Counted from the stretch's first letter, positions 43,722-52,849 are shown. The stretch: DNA of 64,000 nt from Streptomyces varsoviensis (GCF_000718635.1 NZ_JOBF01000023.1:1-64000), one strand, 5' to 3'. Translations and numbers: made by a program. The notes: generated by a model from the sequence alone, not told the origin.

Positions 43722-46587
43722 ATCTGACTCCGGGCTCGTTGAGTTCCACGATGTACTCGGCGACGCGCTCGCCGCGGACCTGGCCGGGATCCGGCACCAT
43801 CTCGCTGATCTGCACCATCGCGGTCGGCTCGGTGAGCCGACGTTCCAGTCCGAGCAGCAGCAGCATGCTCGCGAAGTCCACGTAGTTCGGCTTGACGCCG
43901 TTGTTCGGCCCCGGGCCGTTCTCGCTCGGGCCGCCCGCTCCCTGGCCCAGCGTCGCCGGGTCGAGGACGGTGACGAAGCACCGCTCGGGGATGCCGTGTT
44001 CGGCCAGCCACCCGGCGATCTTCAGCAGCCAGGCCGCGTCGGTCGGGGCGTCCGCGCGCCGGGGCAGCCGGTCCGCGCGGGTCAGCCACATCGCGCGGCG
44101 CAGCACGACGTTGCCCACCATCAGCCGGGGCAGGTGGCGCACGCCGCTGTCGGCGCGCGGGTCGGAGTCCATCCGCAGCTCGGTGTGGGCGCCGAACCAC
44201 GTGGTGGACTCCCCGAACGCCTCGACCATGAACCGCGCGGCGGGCGGCAGCAGCCGGTCGCCGAGGCCCGGATGCACCGGGCAGATCCGCCGGCCGAGCC
44301 GCCGCGACACCAGCGCGAGCCGCCCGTCGTCGCCGCGCCGCACGTACAGGTCGTTGACGGGCAGCAGGTCCGCGCGCTCGCGCACGCTGCGCACGCCGGG
44401 GTAGTCGACGGCCAGCCGGACGCCCGGCCTGCGCACGTTGACCGCGGACCGGGCCACGGCCTCGAACTCCGCGAAGAGCACGTCGTCGCGGCCCGCGGCC
44501 AGCCCCGGCTCGGCCGGCGCGCCGGCGTGCAGGTCGAGCCCGTCCAAGATCTGCCGGACCCGGTTGCGGCCGCGCCCGAAGCCGCAGTTGATGTTGTTGA
44601 CGACCAGCTCCGGGCCGCGCGCGGCGTCGGCGAGCTGGCAGTAGACCGCCACGGACGTCGGCGTACGGACCCACGCCGGCCACTCCTGCGCCAGCGCGCG
44701 CACGTCCTCGGGGGCGACGCGGACCACGCCATCCGGATCGGGCGCCCGCCCGCCCAGCAGCCGCTTCCCGGCGGCGCGCAGCCGGTGCAGCTCCCGTACG
44801 GCCTCGACGGGGCTGTCCGCGCCGGCGAACCGGCTGAGCGGCGCCGGGCGCGCCCCGCCCGCGGCGGCCGACTGCTCGGCCAGCACGTCCCGGTAGAACA
44901 CCACCAGCGGAACCTCGGCCCCGGCCGCGTACCGCCTTCGGAACAGCGAGTCGAGCGCCAGCTTGAACGGCAGATCGGGGCCGATCAGCCCGAGCAGGCC
45001 GCGCACCGCGTCGAGGTCGTCCAGCAGCGGCCGCCAGCGCCGCTCGTCCAGCACGGCCGCCGTGCCGGGGTGCACCGCGTTCTCGTAGAAGCTGTACCGG
45101 CCGAACTCCTGGGCCAGCTTCGGACTGTCCAGATGCGCGTGGTCGCCCACCTCGCGCAGCGCCGTGTCCAGCCCGCGGATCACGGCGTCCCGCACCGGGA
45201 CCCGGTCGCCGGGCGAGGCGATCGCCGGGTAGCTCGTCAGCGCCTCGTGCATCCCGTGCAGCGTGCGGTCCAGCCGCGCCAGGCCCGGCTGCCCGAGCCG
45301 CCGCAGCCAGGCCCGCAGCTCGGCCACCGGGTCCGGGGCCTGGTCGGCGAGCGGCGGTACGAGTTCCAGTACGCCCAGCGACACCAGGCGCCGCAGGAAC
45401 ACGTCGACCTGCCGCCCGTCGGCCGCCCGCGCCAGCAGCCGCTCCCGCAGCCCGTCCAGCGTGCTCGTGCTGTCTCCCATGTCGCCCGTGACGTCCGTGG
45501 CACCAGTTACGTCTGTGTCGCCTCTGGCGCCCGTGGCCAGCTCCATCACCCGGCGCAGGGTCGGGGTGAGGGCGAGGCTGTGCACATGCTCGACCGGGCG
45601 GCGGCCCAGGAACACCAGCACGTCCTCGCCGTCGGTGACCGTGGCGCTGGGGTTGATCCGAACGCGGCACTCGCCGACGACCTCGGGGCGCTCGTACACG
45701 GCGCGCGCGATCCGGTGCAGCGACCCGATGCTGACCTCGGTGGCGGTCGCCGCGGCGGTGCCCGCGGGGGCCTGCTCTTCCCCGGCCTGCCTTGCCACGG
45801 AAGGGTGCGACAGGGCGACGATGTCGTCGCACCGGCTCCAAGCGGCCAGGCCACTGCTGGTGAACGTGGAGTACGGGCTGGTCTTCGCGGCGGAACGGGC
45901 GAGGTACTGCGCGAGCCGCAGCACGCTCTGGCGCTGCGGCGCGCGCCCCGTGTCCGACCACTTGCGCAGCGCCAGGAACAGATCCGGATTGGCGTGCACG
46001 AGCCCCAGTTGGAACGCGGGCAGGGCGGCGGCGGTGCGCAGCGCCTCGTAGCTCGCGGCCTGGTCCTCGGCCAGCCGCTCCGTCAACTCCCCGAGCAGCC
46101 GGTCGCGTTCGGCGAGCCGCGCCAGCCACTCCTGGACCGGCGCGACGAGGCCGGCCGGCAGGTCGGCCAGGCGCGCGGGGTCGACGCGCCGGCCGCGGTG
46201 CACGGCCCTGCGCACCGCGACGAGCCGCGCCTTGCGCTCCCCGCCCCCGGCGGCGCCGACCGCCGCGTGCAGCAGGTCCGACAGCTCGCCCTTCGCGCCG
46301 TCGATCTCGGCGCGCAGCCGCACCAGCTCCTGGGCGGCGCGCCAGCTCCGGTCACACCGCAGGCCGTCCAGGGCGGCGACCGGGCTGCCGGCGAAACGCA
46401 CGACGGCGGCCGGGCCGAGCCGGTAGCGCGCGGCAGCGGGGCGGCCCGCGTGCCCTTCCGCCGCCCCTTCTTCCGCCTCTGCCGTTTCCTTCGGCCTTGC
46501 CGACTCCTCCGGCCTTGCCGACTCCTCCGCTCTCGTCGGCTGCTCCAGTTTCGTCGGCTGCGCCAGCCCCTCTCGCAGGCTGTCCAT
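43714..46587 (-). CDS. LanB-type glutamylating dehydratase, N-terminal part (copy 1, B)
   Basis: This 957-residue protein resembles TbtB-type glutamyl-tRNA-dependent dehydratases. The signature is RSAAKTSPYSTFTSSGLA at about residue 235, followed by RVRINPSATVTDGEDVLVFL split around INPSATVTDG, and the C-terminus YVDFASMLLLLGLE with AEYIVELNEPGVRYV. The first 45 residues are Glu/Ala-rich repeats (PEESARPKETAEAEEGAAEG). The start is ATG 46587, where the dehydrogenase stop codon overlaps by one base (TGATG). It is the paralogue of 36390. The two sequences differ clearly, so the duplication is not recent or the copies have specialised. Confidence 0.85.
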   Translation of the reverse strand: MDSLREGLAQPTKLEQPTRAEESARPEESARPKETAEAEEGAAEGHAGRPAAARYRLGPAAVVRFAGSPVAALDGLRCDRSWRAAQELVRLRAEIDGAKGELSDLLHAAVGAAGGGERKARLVAVRRAVHRGRRVDPARLADLPAGLVAPVQEWLARLAERDRLLGELTERLAEDQAASYEALRTAAALPAFQLGLVHANPDLFLALRKWSDTGRAPQRQSVLRLAQYLARSAAKTSPYSTFTSSGLAAWSRCDDIVALSHPSVARQAGEEQAPAGTAAATATEVSIGSLHRIARAVYERPEVVGECRVRINPSATVTDGEDVLVFLGRRPVEHVHSLALTPTLRRVMELATGARGDTDVTGATDVTGDMGDSTSTLDGLRERLLARAADGRQVDVFLRRLVSLGVLELVPPLADQAPDPVAELRAWLRRLGQPGLARLDRTLHGMHEALTSYPAIASPGDRVPVRDAVIRGLDTALREVGDHAHLDSPKLAQEFGRYSFYENAVHPGTAAVLDERRWRPLLDDLDAVRGLLGLIGPDLPFKLALDSLFRRRYAAGAEVPLVVFYRDVLAEQSAAAGGARPAPLSRFAGADSPVEAVRELHRLRAAGKRLLGGRAPDPDGVVRVAPEDVRALAQEWPAWVRTPTSVAVYCQLADAARGPELVVNNINCGFGRGRNRVRQILDGLDLHAGAPAEPGLAAGRDDVLFAEFEAVARSAVNVRRPGVRLAVDYPGVRSVRERADLLPVNDLYVRRGDDGRLALVSRRLGRRICPVHPGLGDRLLPPAARFMVEAFGESTTWFGAHTELRMDSDPRADSGVRHLPRLMVGNVVLRRAMWLTRADRLPRRADAPTDAAWLLKIAGWLAEHGIPERCFVTVLDPATLGQGAGGPSENGPGPNNGVKPNYVDFASMLLLLGLERRLTEPTAMVQISEMVPDPGQVRGERVAEYIVELNEPGVRYV

Positions 46588-48350
46588 CAGTCCACCGCCT
46601 CGGGCTCGACAGGAACGATGACCCGTCCGCCGGGCCCGGTCCGGGCCAGCAGGATCTGGAAGACGGGGGTGTGGCGCCGCTCGGTGAGCCCGAGGGCCGC
46701 CCGGACCCCGTCGGCGTGGTACGCGTTGACGATCCGCCCGGACAGCCCCTGCGCCGCCGCCGCGACGCACACCCGGTGAGCGAGCAGCCCGCCCTCCTGG
46801 TTCAGCACCCGGTAGCCGCGGTCCCCGAAGGTGTCGAACGCCCAGTCGCGATCGCCCACGAGGTGCACGACGGCGTTCATGTCCCGGAAGACGGGGCCGG
46901 GGATGGTGACGCGCTCGATGGCGGTGAGGGCATCGGGGGCGGCGAGTGACGACCCGTCCGTGCCGGTACCTGTGCGTGTTCCCGTACGAGCGTCCGGGAC
47001 CGTACGGGCACCAGCGGCCGTACGGGCACCAGCGGCCGTACGGGCGCCCGTGACCGTACGGGCGGTGCCGTCCGTACGAGGGCCGCCGACCGTACGGGCG
47101 ACCGGGATCAGGGCGCCCGTGGCCGGGTCGAGGCGGTAGGCGCCCGGTGGGATGCCGACGAGGTCGCCGACGGTCAGGTAGATCTCCAGCGGGGCGGGCG
47201 TGCCGGGCGGGACGGTGTCGGTGGCGACATCGGCGCGGACGCGGGCGAGCCGGGTCCACAGGTCGACGCCGTCGACCCATGAGGCGACCGGCCGGAAGAT
47301 GCCGGGGCCGGAGTCGCGGGACCGCAGCACGCCCGCCAGGTTCGGCTCGGGGACGTCGGCCTCGGGCAGCGGCAGGGGCTCGGTGCCGGACCCGTCGGGC
47401 CCGTCGGGCCCGACGGGCGTAAAGGGCACGGCCGTGGTGAAGGACGCCGTGTCCGTGCGCCGGGAGGCGCGGTTGACCTCGGTCAGCGTGGGACAGGCCC
47501 GCGCGACCGTCAGCCCCCCGCGCACCACGGCCGGTGCGATGGGGTCGATGGCGGCGGCCAGTGCCGCGGCCGTCTCGGCGGTCGGCCCGCCCCGGACGCC
47601 CCGGACACCCGGAACGGGCCGGGCGTCCGATCCGGCGGTGTGGAGGGGCAGGACCAGCAGCGACGACTCCTCGTCGCCGTCGAGCCCGAGCAGCTTGTCC
47701 ACCGGCGCGTCGAGGAACTGGTGGTGCACCCGCGTCCGTAGCCCCATGGCCCGCGCGACCAGATCGAGGTTGCCGGCGAGCAGCCCGGCCTCTTGGGTGC
47801 ACAGGCGGTAGGCGTACTCGCGGTAGATGTACGCGACCTTGTTGAACAGCGCGGACGCGACGAACACGGCCTCGGGCAACGCCCCGTCGGCCTCGCCCCC
47901 GGCCTCGGCGCCCGCCGCCCTGGTCAGCAGCCGCCGGTGGTCGCCGTCCCGCAGCCGTACGAGCGCGTGGTGCGGGGCGTCGTAGTGATAGGTCCCGTCG
48001 GCGAGGCACACGTAGAGCTGAATGCCGAACAGACAGCGTGCGGACGCGACCATCCGGTGGTAGGGCCACGTCCCATTGGTGTCGAACTCCTGCCGGGAGA
48101 TGCCGTAGCCGTACCGCAGCAGCGTGGAGAGCGCCCGCTCGTCGAACGCGTCGACCTCGGTGAGTTCCGCGGGCGTCCTGGTCGTCAGGGGGCGGCGCGG
48201 CAGGCCGCGGTAGAGCTTGAACTTCAGCGGTTCGTCCGGGTTCCCGTACTCCGACCGCCGGTCCTCCATCGCCTCGGCGAGGTCTTCGAGGGTGACCCGC
48301 CAGAACTCCCGGCCGACGCCGCGCTCGGTCACGGATTCGCGTTCGGTCAT
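46587..48350 (-). CDS. SagB/ThcOx-type azoline dehydrogenase (copy 1, E)
   Basis: This 587-residue nitroreductase-fold protein is the TbtE-like flavin dehydrogenase that turns azolines into azoles. Segments include LKFKLYRGLPRRPL, SALFNKVAYIYREYAYRLCTQ and LEIYLTVGDLVGIPPGAYRLD. The C-terminal HRVCVAAAAQGLSGRIVNAY matches the second nitroreductase half. An Arg/Thr/Ala insert (TVTGARTAAGARTAAGAR) lies near residue 420, with 18-bp DNA repeats. It starts at 48350 and overlaps the YcaO stop by four bases (ATGA). The paralogue is at 41121. Confidence 0.8.
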   Translation of the reverse strand: MTERESVTERGVGREFWRVTLEDLAEAMEDRRSEYGNPDEPLKFKLYRGLPRRPLTTRTPAELTEVDAFDERALSTLLRYGYGISRQEFDTNGTWPYHRMVASARCLFGIQLYVCLADGTYHYDAPHHALVRLRDGDHRRLLTRAAGAEAGGEADGALPEAVFVASALFNKVAYIYREYAYRLCTQEAGLLAGNLDLVARAMGLRTRVHHQFLDAPVDKLLGLDGDEESSLLVLPLHTAGSDARPVPGVRGVRGGPTAETAAALAAAIDPIAPAVVRGGLTVARACPTLTEVNRASRRTDTASFTTAVPFTPVGPDGPDGSGTEPLPLPEADVPEPNLAGVLRSRDSGPGIFRPVASWVDGVDLWTRLARVRADVATDTVPPGTPAPLEIYLTVGDLVGIPPGAYRLDPATGALIPVARTVGGPRTDGTARTVTGARTAAGARTAAGARTVPDARTGTRTGTGTDGSSLAAPDALTAIERVTIPGPVFRDMNAVVHLVGDRDWAFDTFGDRGYRVLNQEGGLLAHRVCVAAAAQGLSGRIVNAYHADGVRAALGLTERRHTPVFQILLARTGPGGRVIVPVEPEAVD

Positions 48351-50152
48351 GGGAACGGGTGCGGATGCGGGTTGCGCACCAGCGGCAGCCGGGGCAGCCC
48401 CGTCACCCGTCGTGCCAGGTGCCCGAAGGTCATCGGCACCGACCCCGGTGCTATCACCTTGACGCATGTGAAGCCTCCCGAGGCCTGTTCCGTGGAGGTG
48501 GTGTCGACGGCGACGACGTCCATGCCGGCCGCGGCGAACCGCCGCACGGCCTCGTCCAGATCCGCGCCGATATCGGTGGTGCCGGGCCACTGCCAGCGGT
48601 CGAGCCCTTGCTGCCAGGTCGACTCCGGCGGGGCGTCGAGCAGGAAGGAGTACCGGTCGAAGGTGGCCGGGTTCGCCGCGCACAGCAGGTGGTCGGCCAT
48701 CGAGCGGACCTCGTCCGGGTGGTCGGCCAGGTGCTGGGCGCGGTCGCGCCAGTCCGGATCGAGCGCGAGGAGGGTCACGTACTCGACGGTCTGGCTGAGT
48801 TCGTGCAGGGCGGCCAGGATCGCCTCGGCCGGGGCCAGCCCGCTGCCGCCGGTGGAGACGGCCCTGGGCCGCCCGCTGCCGGTGACATCCTCGGCGAACG
48901 TCCAGAAGGACGGAATCCCGTGGTCCCGCGTGGTGTCGAAGACGCGCACCCGGTAGCCCTGCCGCTCGATGCGCTCGGCGACCAGCGGAATCCGGCGGTC
49001 GGGCACGCCGGCCGGGGCGATCTCGGGCAGCGGGGTCCGCCCGTACCAGGCCGTCAGGAACGCGTCGCGTTCGGCGACTTCGAGGACGCCGTGCAGCACC
49101 GCCTCCTCGTAACAGCCGCCCAGCGCGCAGCCGCTGGAGATCTCGCACGCGAACGCGGGCTCACGGCACGGCTCTTCGCCGTCGTCATGGTGGCCACTGG
49201 GATCGCCGCCGCCGGGATCGCCGCCGCCGGGATCGCCGCCGGGCCTCGGCAGCCGGTAGTAGACGAAGTCCTCCGGTACGAGCACGGGCCGGGCCTGCCC
49301 GAACGACCAGCCCCACACCCAGTTCGCCACCGCGTCCTCGGTGAACTCCCGGTACGGGAAGCCGGGGGCGCGGTACCGGTCGGGCGGGTACAGCCCGAGC
49401 GAGCGCGGGTCGACCGCGTCCCCGGCCACCTGCGCGTAACCGGCCCTGACGCTCGTACGCCTGCTCGTCGCGTACGCCGCGAGCCGTTCCAGCGACTCCG
49501 CCACCGCGACCGCCCGAGCCGACGCGAAGTCGCGCGTACGCCCGTAACCGGCGGCCTCCACGGCGACGCCCGGCACCGCCATGACGGCCTCGGTGAACGG
49601 GAACGCGTGCTGGGTGTAGGAGGTGACCGAGGGAATCAGCCCGCTCTGCGCGTCCACATAGGCCGCGTCCAGCGCCTCCGGCTCCAGCCGCCGTACCCGG
49701 CTCGCCCGCGGCGACAGCTTCGTCCGCGCCACCCGGGCGATCCGCGCGCCCTCCGCGGTGTCGACGGGTAGCGCGGAACACTCGGGGCAGCGCGGATCGG
49801 GCAGGAACCTGTGCCGCGAGAGCGCCAGCGTGCCGCTGTCCACGATCCAGAAGCGGTGAGCTTCGGGGGGTGAGGGCGGGGGCGTGCCCTCCGAGTCGGC
49901 CGAGGGGCCGTAGGACGCCGTGGTCTCCGCCCCCGCCGCCACTGTCAGCTCGGCGACGGTGTCGGCCAGGAAGGTCGGGAGCTCCCGGCTCCGTGGCCCG
50001 GCGACCGTCGCGGCGGCCAGCTCGGCGGTGCGTTCGGCCGAGGCGGCGGCAGCGGCGGCGCGGCGGGTGCGCAGGCAGCGCGGGCAGCCCGGCGGCCAGG
50101 GGCCGACGACGACGCGCCGCGGTTCGAGCAGTACCTGGGGCCGATCAGCCAT
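48347..50152 (-). CDS. YcaO-domain azoline synthetase (copy 1, G)
   Basis: This 601-residue YcaO cyclodehydratase has Cys pairs C23-x2-C26 and C122-x2-C125. The ATP-binding motif is VAVAESLERLAA (E219, E222), the second acidic motif is VLEVAERDAFL, and the C-terminus is Pro-rich, ending PHPHPFP. Together with the F protein encoded just upstream it would convert core Cys to thiazolines. A GGGDPGGGDPSGHH linker near residue 310 is an insertion. It starts at 50152 and overlaps the F gene by eight bases, fitting translational coupling with its partner. The paralogue is at 39074. Confidence 0.9.
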   Translation of the reverse strand: MADRPQVLLEPRRVVVGPWPPGCPRCLRTRRAAAAAASAERTAELAAATVAGPRSRELPTFLADTVAELTVAAGAETTASYGPSADSEGTPPPSPPEAHRFWIVDSGTLALSRHRFLPDPRCPECSALPVDTAEGARIARVARTKLSPRASRVRRLEPEALDAAYVDAQSGLIPSVTSYTQHAFPFTEAVMAVPGVAVEAAGYGRTRDFASARAVAVAESLERLAAYATSRRTSVRAGYAQVAGDAVDPRSLGLYPPDRYRAPGFPYREFTEDAVANWVWGWSFGQARPVLVPEDFVYYRLPRPGGDPGGGDPGGGDPSGHHDDGEEPCREPAFACEISSGCALGGCYEEAVLHGVLEVAERDAFLTAWYGRTPLPEIAPAGVPDRRIPLVAERIERQGYRVRVFDTTRDHGIPSFWTFAEDVTGSGRPRAVSTGGSGLAPAEAILAALHELSQTVEYVTLLALDPDWRDRAQHLADHPDEVRSMADHLLCAANPATFDRYSFLLDAPPESTWQQGLDRWQWPGTTDIGADLDEAVRRFAAAGMDVVAVDTTSTEQASGGFTCVKVIAPGSVPMTFGHLARRVTGLPRLPLVRNPHPHPFP

Positions 50153-52562
50153 GGACGACCACGGCTCGCGCCACGAACGGACACATCCGGGCGACGAGCG
50201 GATCGTGGTCGAGCGGCACCGCGACCACGCGTCCGCCGTCGCGCGTCAGGCCCGCCACCGCCGCTTCGAGCGTCACGGAGTCCGGGCGCCGCCCGCCGTT
50301 CTTCCCGCGTAGACGCGCGGGAAGAATGGGCACGGGCGGCGGCGCGTACCCGGGCTGGTCGGCGGCGCGGGACTGGTAGGCGAGGAGTACGCGCTCCAGC
50401 CCCTCCTCCAGCGCGGCGTCGACGTCCAGGTCGCTCACGTAGCCGACGGTGGCCTCCGGAGTGGAGAACGCGAACGTCGGCAGCCCGAGCAGCGCGGTCA
50501 GGTCGTGGACCTCGACGGGCTGGTCCACGATCTCCAGCAGCTTCACATAGCGCGCGGCGCGCGGCGTCAGCTCCGCGTCGGCCAGGTCCAGCCGGGGGAA
50601 GGGGACGGTCGCGGCCGAAAGCGCCGTGACAACGGTGTCATTCGCTGCCGCGACCACCGCGGCGCGTACGGCTTCGGGCCAGTCGCCACCGGAGGCCGCG
50701 GTCCGGGCGGGGGAGACTTCCCGCCGGGGGGCGTCCGTGGGGGAGGGGCCGGAGGGGGTGACCTCGGCGGGGGAGGCCCCGGCGGCGGTGACCTCCGTGG
50801 GGTGGCCCTCCGTGGGGTGGCCCTCCGTGGGGTGGCCCTCCGTGGGGTGGCCCTCCGTGGGGTGGCCCTCGGTGGGGAAGTCCTCTGCCGGGGAGTCCTC
50901 TGCCGGGAAGACCTCCGCGGCGGGGACGGCGACCGGTTCGCCGGTGAGTACGTCCACCCCGTACAGCCGCTCGCCCTTGCGGGGGTCGCGCATGACCGCC
51001 GCGTACCGCTCGAACGCGCGCCGGACGGCGCGCCGACGGGACTCGACCACGTTCTCGCCGCAGCCGAACACCGGGAACGGGCCGCCGGCCAGGCCGATGG
51101 GGTCGGAGACCACGACCTCGCTGACAAACAGCGGCAGTTGCTCGTAGTCGCGCTCGGTGATCTCGGCGAACACGCCGGTCCGCGCGTCGACGCAGTCCAC
51201 CGCGCGCCGGGCCAGCTCCTCGTCGTCGACGCGCGCGGCGGCCGGCAGCGCGGCCAGCCGCGCCGGGTCGTCGGGGACGACGGGTCGGGCGAGGGGGTGC
51301 GGCAGGAAGGCGTGGTTCGCGGTCTCCAGCGTCTCCAGATCGAACCGGACTACGTGACCGGGCTCGACGACGCCCCGACCCTGGGCGTTCTGGGGCTGGG
51401 CGTCCCGGTCACCGCCGCTCCCGTCGATCCCCGTCAGGTGCCGGAACGCCGCGAAGCACAGTTGGTTGGCGACCAGCGCGACTGTGGGGCCGCGCAGGAA
51501 CTCGCTCACCGCGGCCTCCGGGCGGTCGCCGAGATCCGCGCCGCCGAGATCGGTGCCGACAAGGCCCCTGCTGACGAGGTCCGTGCCGCCGAGATCGGTG
51601 CCGACAAGGCCCCTGCTGACGAGGTCCGTGCCGCCGAGATCGGTGCCGACGAGGTCCATGCCGACGAGGTCCGGTGCGAGCGCGCCCAGTCTCCGCCAGG
51701 CCGATTCCCACCCGGTGGCGTCACCGTCCGCGCCGGTCACCGGGCCGATCCACGCCTCGTCGCGCACCACGACGGCCTGCGCGGACGCGGCCCCCGCGGC
51801 GGCCGCGGCGCGGGCCAGCCGCCGGGCGCGTCCGAGCATGGGCCGGTCCGCCACGTGCAACACCATGGCGGCGCCGGCCGCGAGCTGATCGAGATCTCCG
51901 CTGCCAACGCCTGCGGTGTCGGCACCCGGCAGGTAATCGACGTGGGCGGCGTAGCCAGCGTGGGCAGCGTGGTCAACGTATTCAATCTGCTGTTCCGGGT
52001 CCCGTTCCCGTGCCGCGGCGAGGTGTTCGGCGACGCGCTCGCGGTCGAACGGCGACTCGGGGAATGGTACGAGCGTCAAGGACCGTACGCCGGAACGGAG
52101 TTCGGAGTTGGCGAGGGCCTGCAACAGCGGGCCCGAGCCGGCCAGTACGATCCTCGCCCCGCGGTATTCCTCGAAGCGGAGTTCCGGTGACTCGACGAAA
52201 TACTCGATGAAGGCGATATTGGCCGCGTAGTTCTTCGCCACGTCGGCCGGCAGCGTGTGCGGGCGGTCTTCGAGTACGTTCTTGACGTACCCCTTGCCGA
52301 GCAGCAGCATCGTCAGCTTGGCGAGGCCCGTACGGCTGGACTCGGGCACGGAGGCGCACAGTTCGCCGAGCGTCCTGGTGCCGTCCAGCATCGGGGCGAT
52401 CCGCTGGATCCACTCATAGGTCGACGCGCCCTTGAGTATCGACCCGCCCAGGTTGCTGCGGATGTAAGCGCCTTCCGGTACGCGCATGACGTAGACGTCG
52501 CCACGCAGTCGCGGCCGTATTCGCTCGGCATTGGCTTCCATGAACACCGCTTCTTCACGCAT
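50145..52562 (-). CDS. Ocin-ThiF-like cyclodehydratase partner with RRE (F)
   Basis: This protein of about 805 residues matches the TbtF type: an N-terminal winged-helix RiPP recognition element (VMRVPEGAYIRSNLGG, then LGELCASVPESSRTGLAKLT), a ThiF-like Rossmann part (RIVLAGSGPLLQALANSELR), and a C-terminal region with GPFPVFGCGENVVESRRRAV. The last resembles a decayed YcaO motif. It binds the leader and delivers the core to the YcaO enzyme. In-frame starts are GTG 52622, ATG 52562 and ATG 52541; none has a strong ribosome binding site, and I chose 52562. The gene contains two tandem arrays: 15-bp PTEGH units at 50791-50880 and perfect 45-bp units at 51541-51660. Confidence 0.85.
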   Translation of the reverse strand: MREEAVFMEANAERIRPRLRGDVYVMRVPEGAYIRSNLGGSILKGASTYEWIQRIAPMLDGTRTLGELCASVPESSRTGLAKLTMLLLGKGYVKNVLEDRPHTLPADVAKNYAANIAFIEYFVESPELRFEEYRGARIVLAGSGPLLQALANSELRSGVRSLTLVPFPESPFDRERVAEHLAAARERDPEQQIEYVDHAAHAGYAAHVDYLPGADTAGVGSGDLDQLAAGAAMVLHVADRPMLGRARRLARAAAAAGAASAQAVVVRDEAWIGPVTGADGDATGWESAWRRLGALAPDLVGMDLVGTDLGGTDLVSRGLVGTDLGGTDLVSRGLVGTDLGGADLGDRPEAAVSEFLRGPTVALVANQLCFAAFRHLTGIDGSGGDRDAQPQNAQGRGVVEPGHVVRFDLETLETANHAFLPHPLARPVVPDDPARLAALPAAARVDDEELARRAVDCVDARTGVFAEITERDYEQLPLFVSEVVVSDPIGLAGGPFPVFGCGENVVESRRRAVRRAFERYAAVMRDPRKGERLYGVDVLTGEPVAVPAAEVFPAEDSPAEDFPTEGHPTEGHPTEGHPTEGHPTEGHPTEVTAAGASPAEVTPSGPSPTDAPRREVSPARTAASGGDWPEAVRAAVVAAANDTVVTALSAATVPFPRLDLADAELTPRAARYVKLLEIVDQPVEVHDLTALLGLPTFAFSTPEATVGYVSDLDVDAALEEGLERVLLAYQSRAADQPGYAPPPVPILPARLRGKNGGRRPDSVTLEAAVAGLTRDGGRVVAVPLDHDPLVARMCPFVARAVVVHG
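50791..50880 (-). repeat. 15-bp coding tandem repeat in F gene
   Basis: Five to six copies of CCCTCCGTGGGGTGG, most of them identical, encode GHPTE repeats between the ThiF and C-terminal parts of the F protein. Confidence 0.9.
51541..51660 (-). repeat. 45-bp coding tandem repeat in F gene
   Basis: Two identical 45-base units (51541-51585 and 51586-51630) and a partial third encode repeats of a 15-residue GTDL/VSRGL-type motif. Identity at third codon positions points to recent amplification. Confidence 0.9.
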
Positions 52563-52660
52563 TCTCGATGTCTGGTCAGGAGGGAGACCGAGAGCCACCC
52601 GGTCCCCGTTCACAACGCGCACCGGCTAGAGCACATGTGCCCGGAACATCAGCACCCGGA

Positions 52661-52828
52661 TCAGGTGCAGGAGCAGCACGGGCAGCAGCAGCAACAGCTA
52701 CTCGCACCGCCGGAAGCGGACAGCTCGGTCAGGCCGTAGCCGGCCGTCACCGACTCGGGCACCACCTCGCCCAGATCCACCAACTCGAAGGCGCTGTCGT
52801 CCAGCACCAGGTCGTCGAATCCCTCCAT
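52661..52828 (-). CDS. Thiopeptide precursor peptide (A)
   Basis: This 55-residue peptide lies between the monooxygenase stop and the F gene. The leader begins MEGFDDLVLDDSAFELVDLG and continues EVVPESVTAGYGLTEL. It closely resembles the thiomuracin/GE2270 leader pattern FELADSG...ESLTAGHGMTEVGA. The C-terminal 17 residues are SGGASSCCCCCPCCSCT: eight Cys, four Ser and a final Thr. In a thiopeptide two Ser become dehydroalanines that form the pyridine, and Cys become thiazoles. The usual SC...CSC pattern fits S44 and S53 (26-membered ring), but S43 (29) or S39 (about 41) are possible. The ATG has AGAGGTGAAAG upstream. It is unusual for five Cys to be contiguous. Confidence 0.9.
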   Translation of the reverse strand: MEGFDDLVLDDSAFELVDLGEVVPESVTAGYGLTELSASGGASSCCCCCPCCSCT

Positions 52829-52849
52829 GTCTTTCACCTCTTCTCTTCT

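Noticed and set aside
43714..48069. A 1,451-codon minus-strand frame containing the other LanB
   Set aside because: The upstream part is antisense-frame noise over the dehydrogenase gene. The ATG at 46587 follows the dehydrogenase stop and gives a normal-sized protein.
49870..50379. Plus-strand frame over the junction of YcaO and F genes
   Set aside because: It is an Arg/Pro-rich shadow of two overlapping minus-strand genes with clear motifs.
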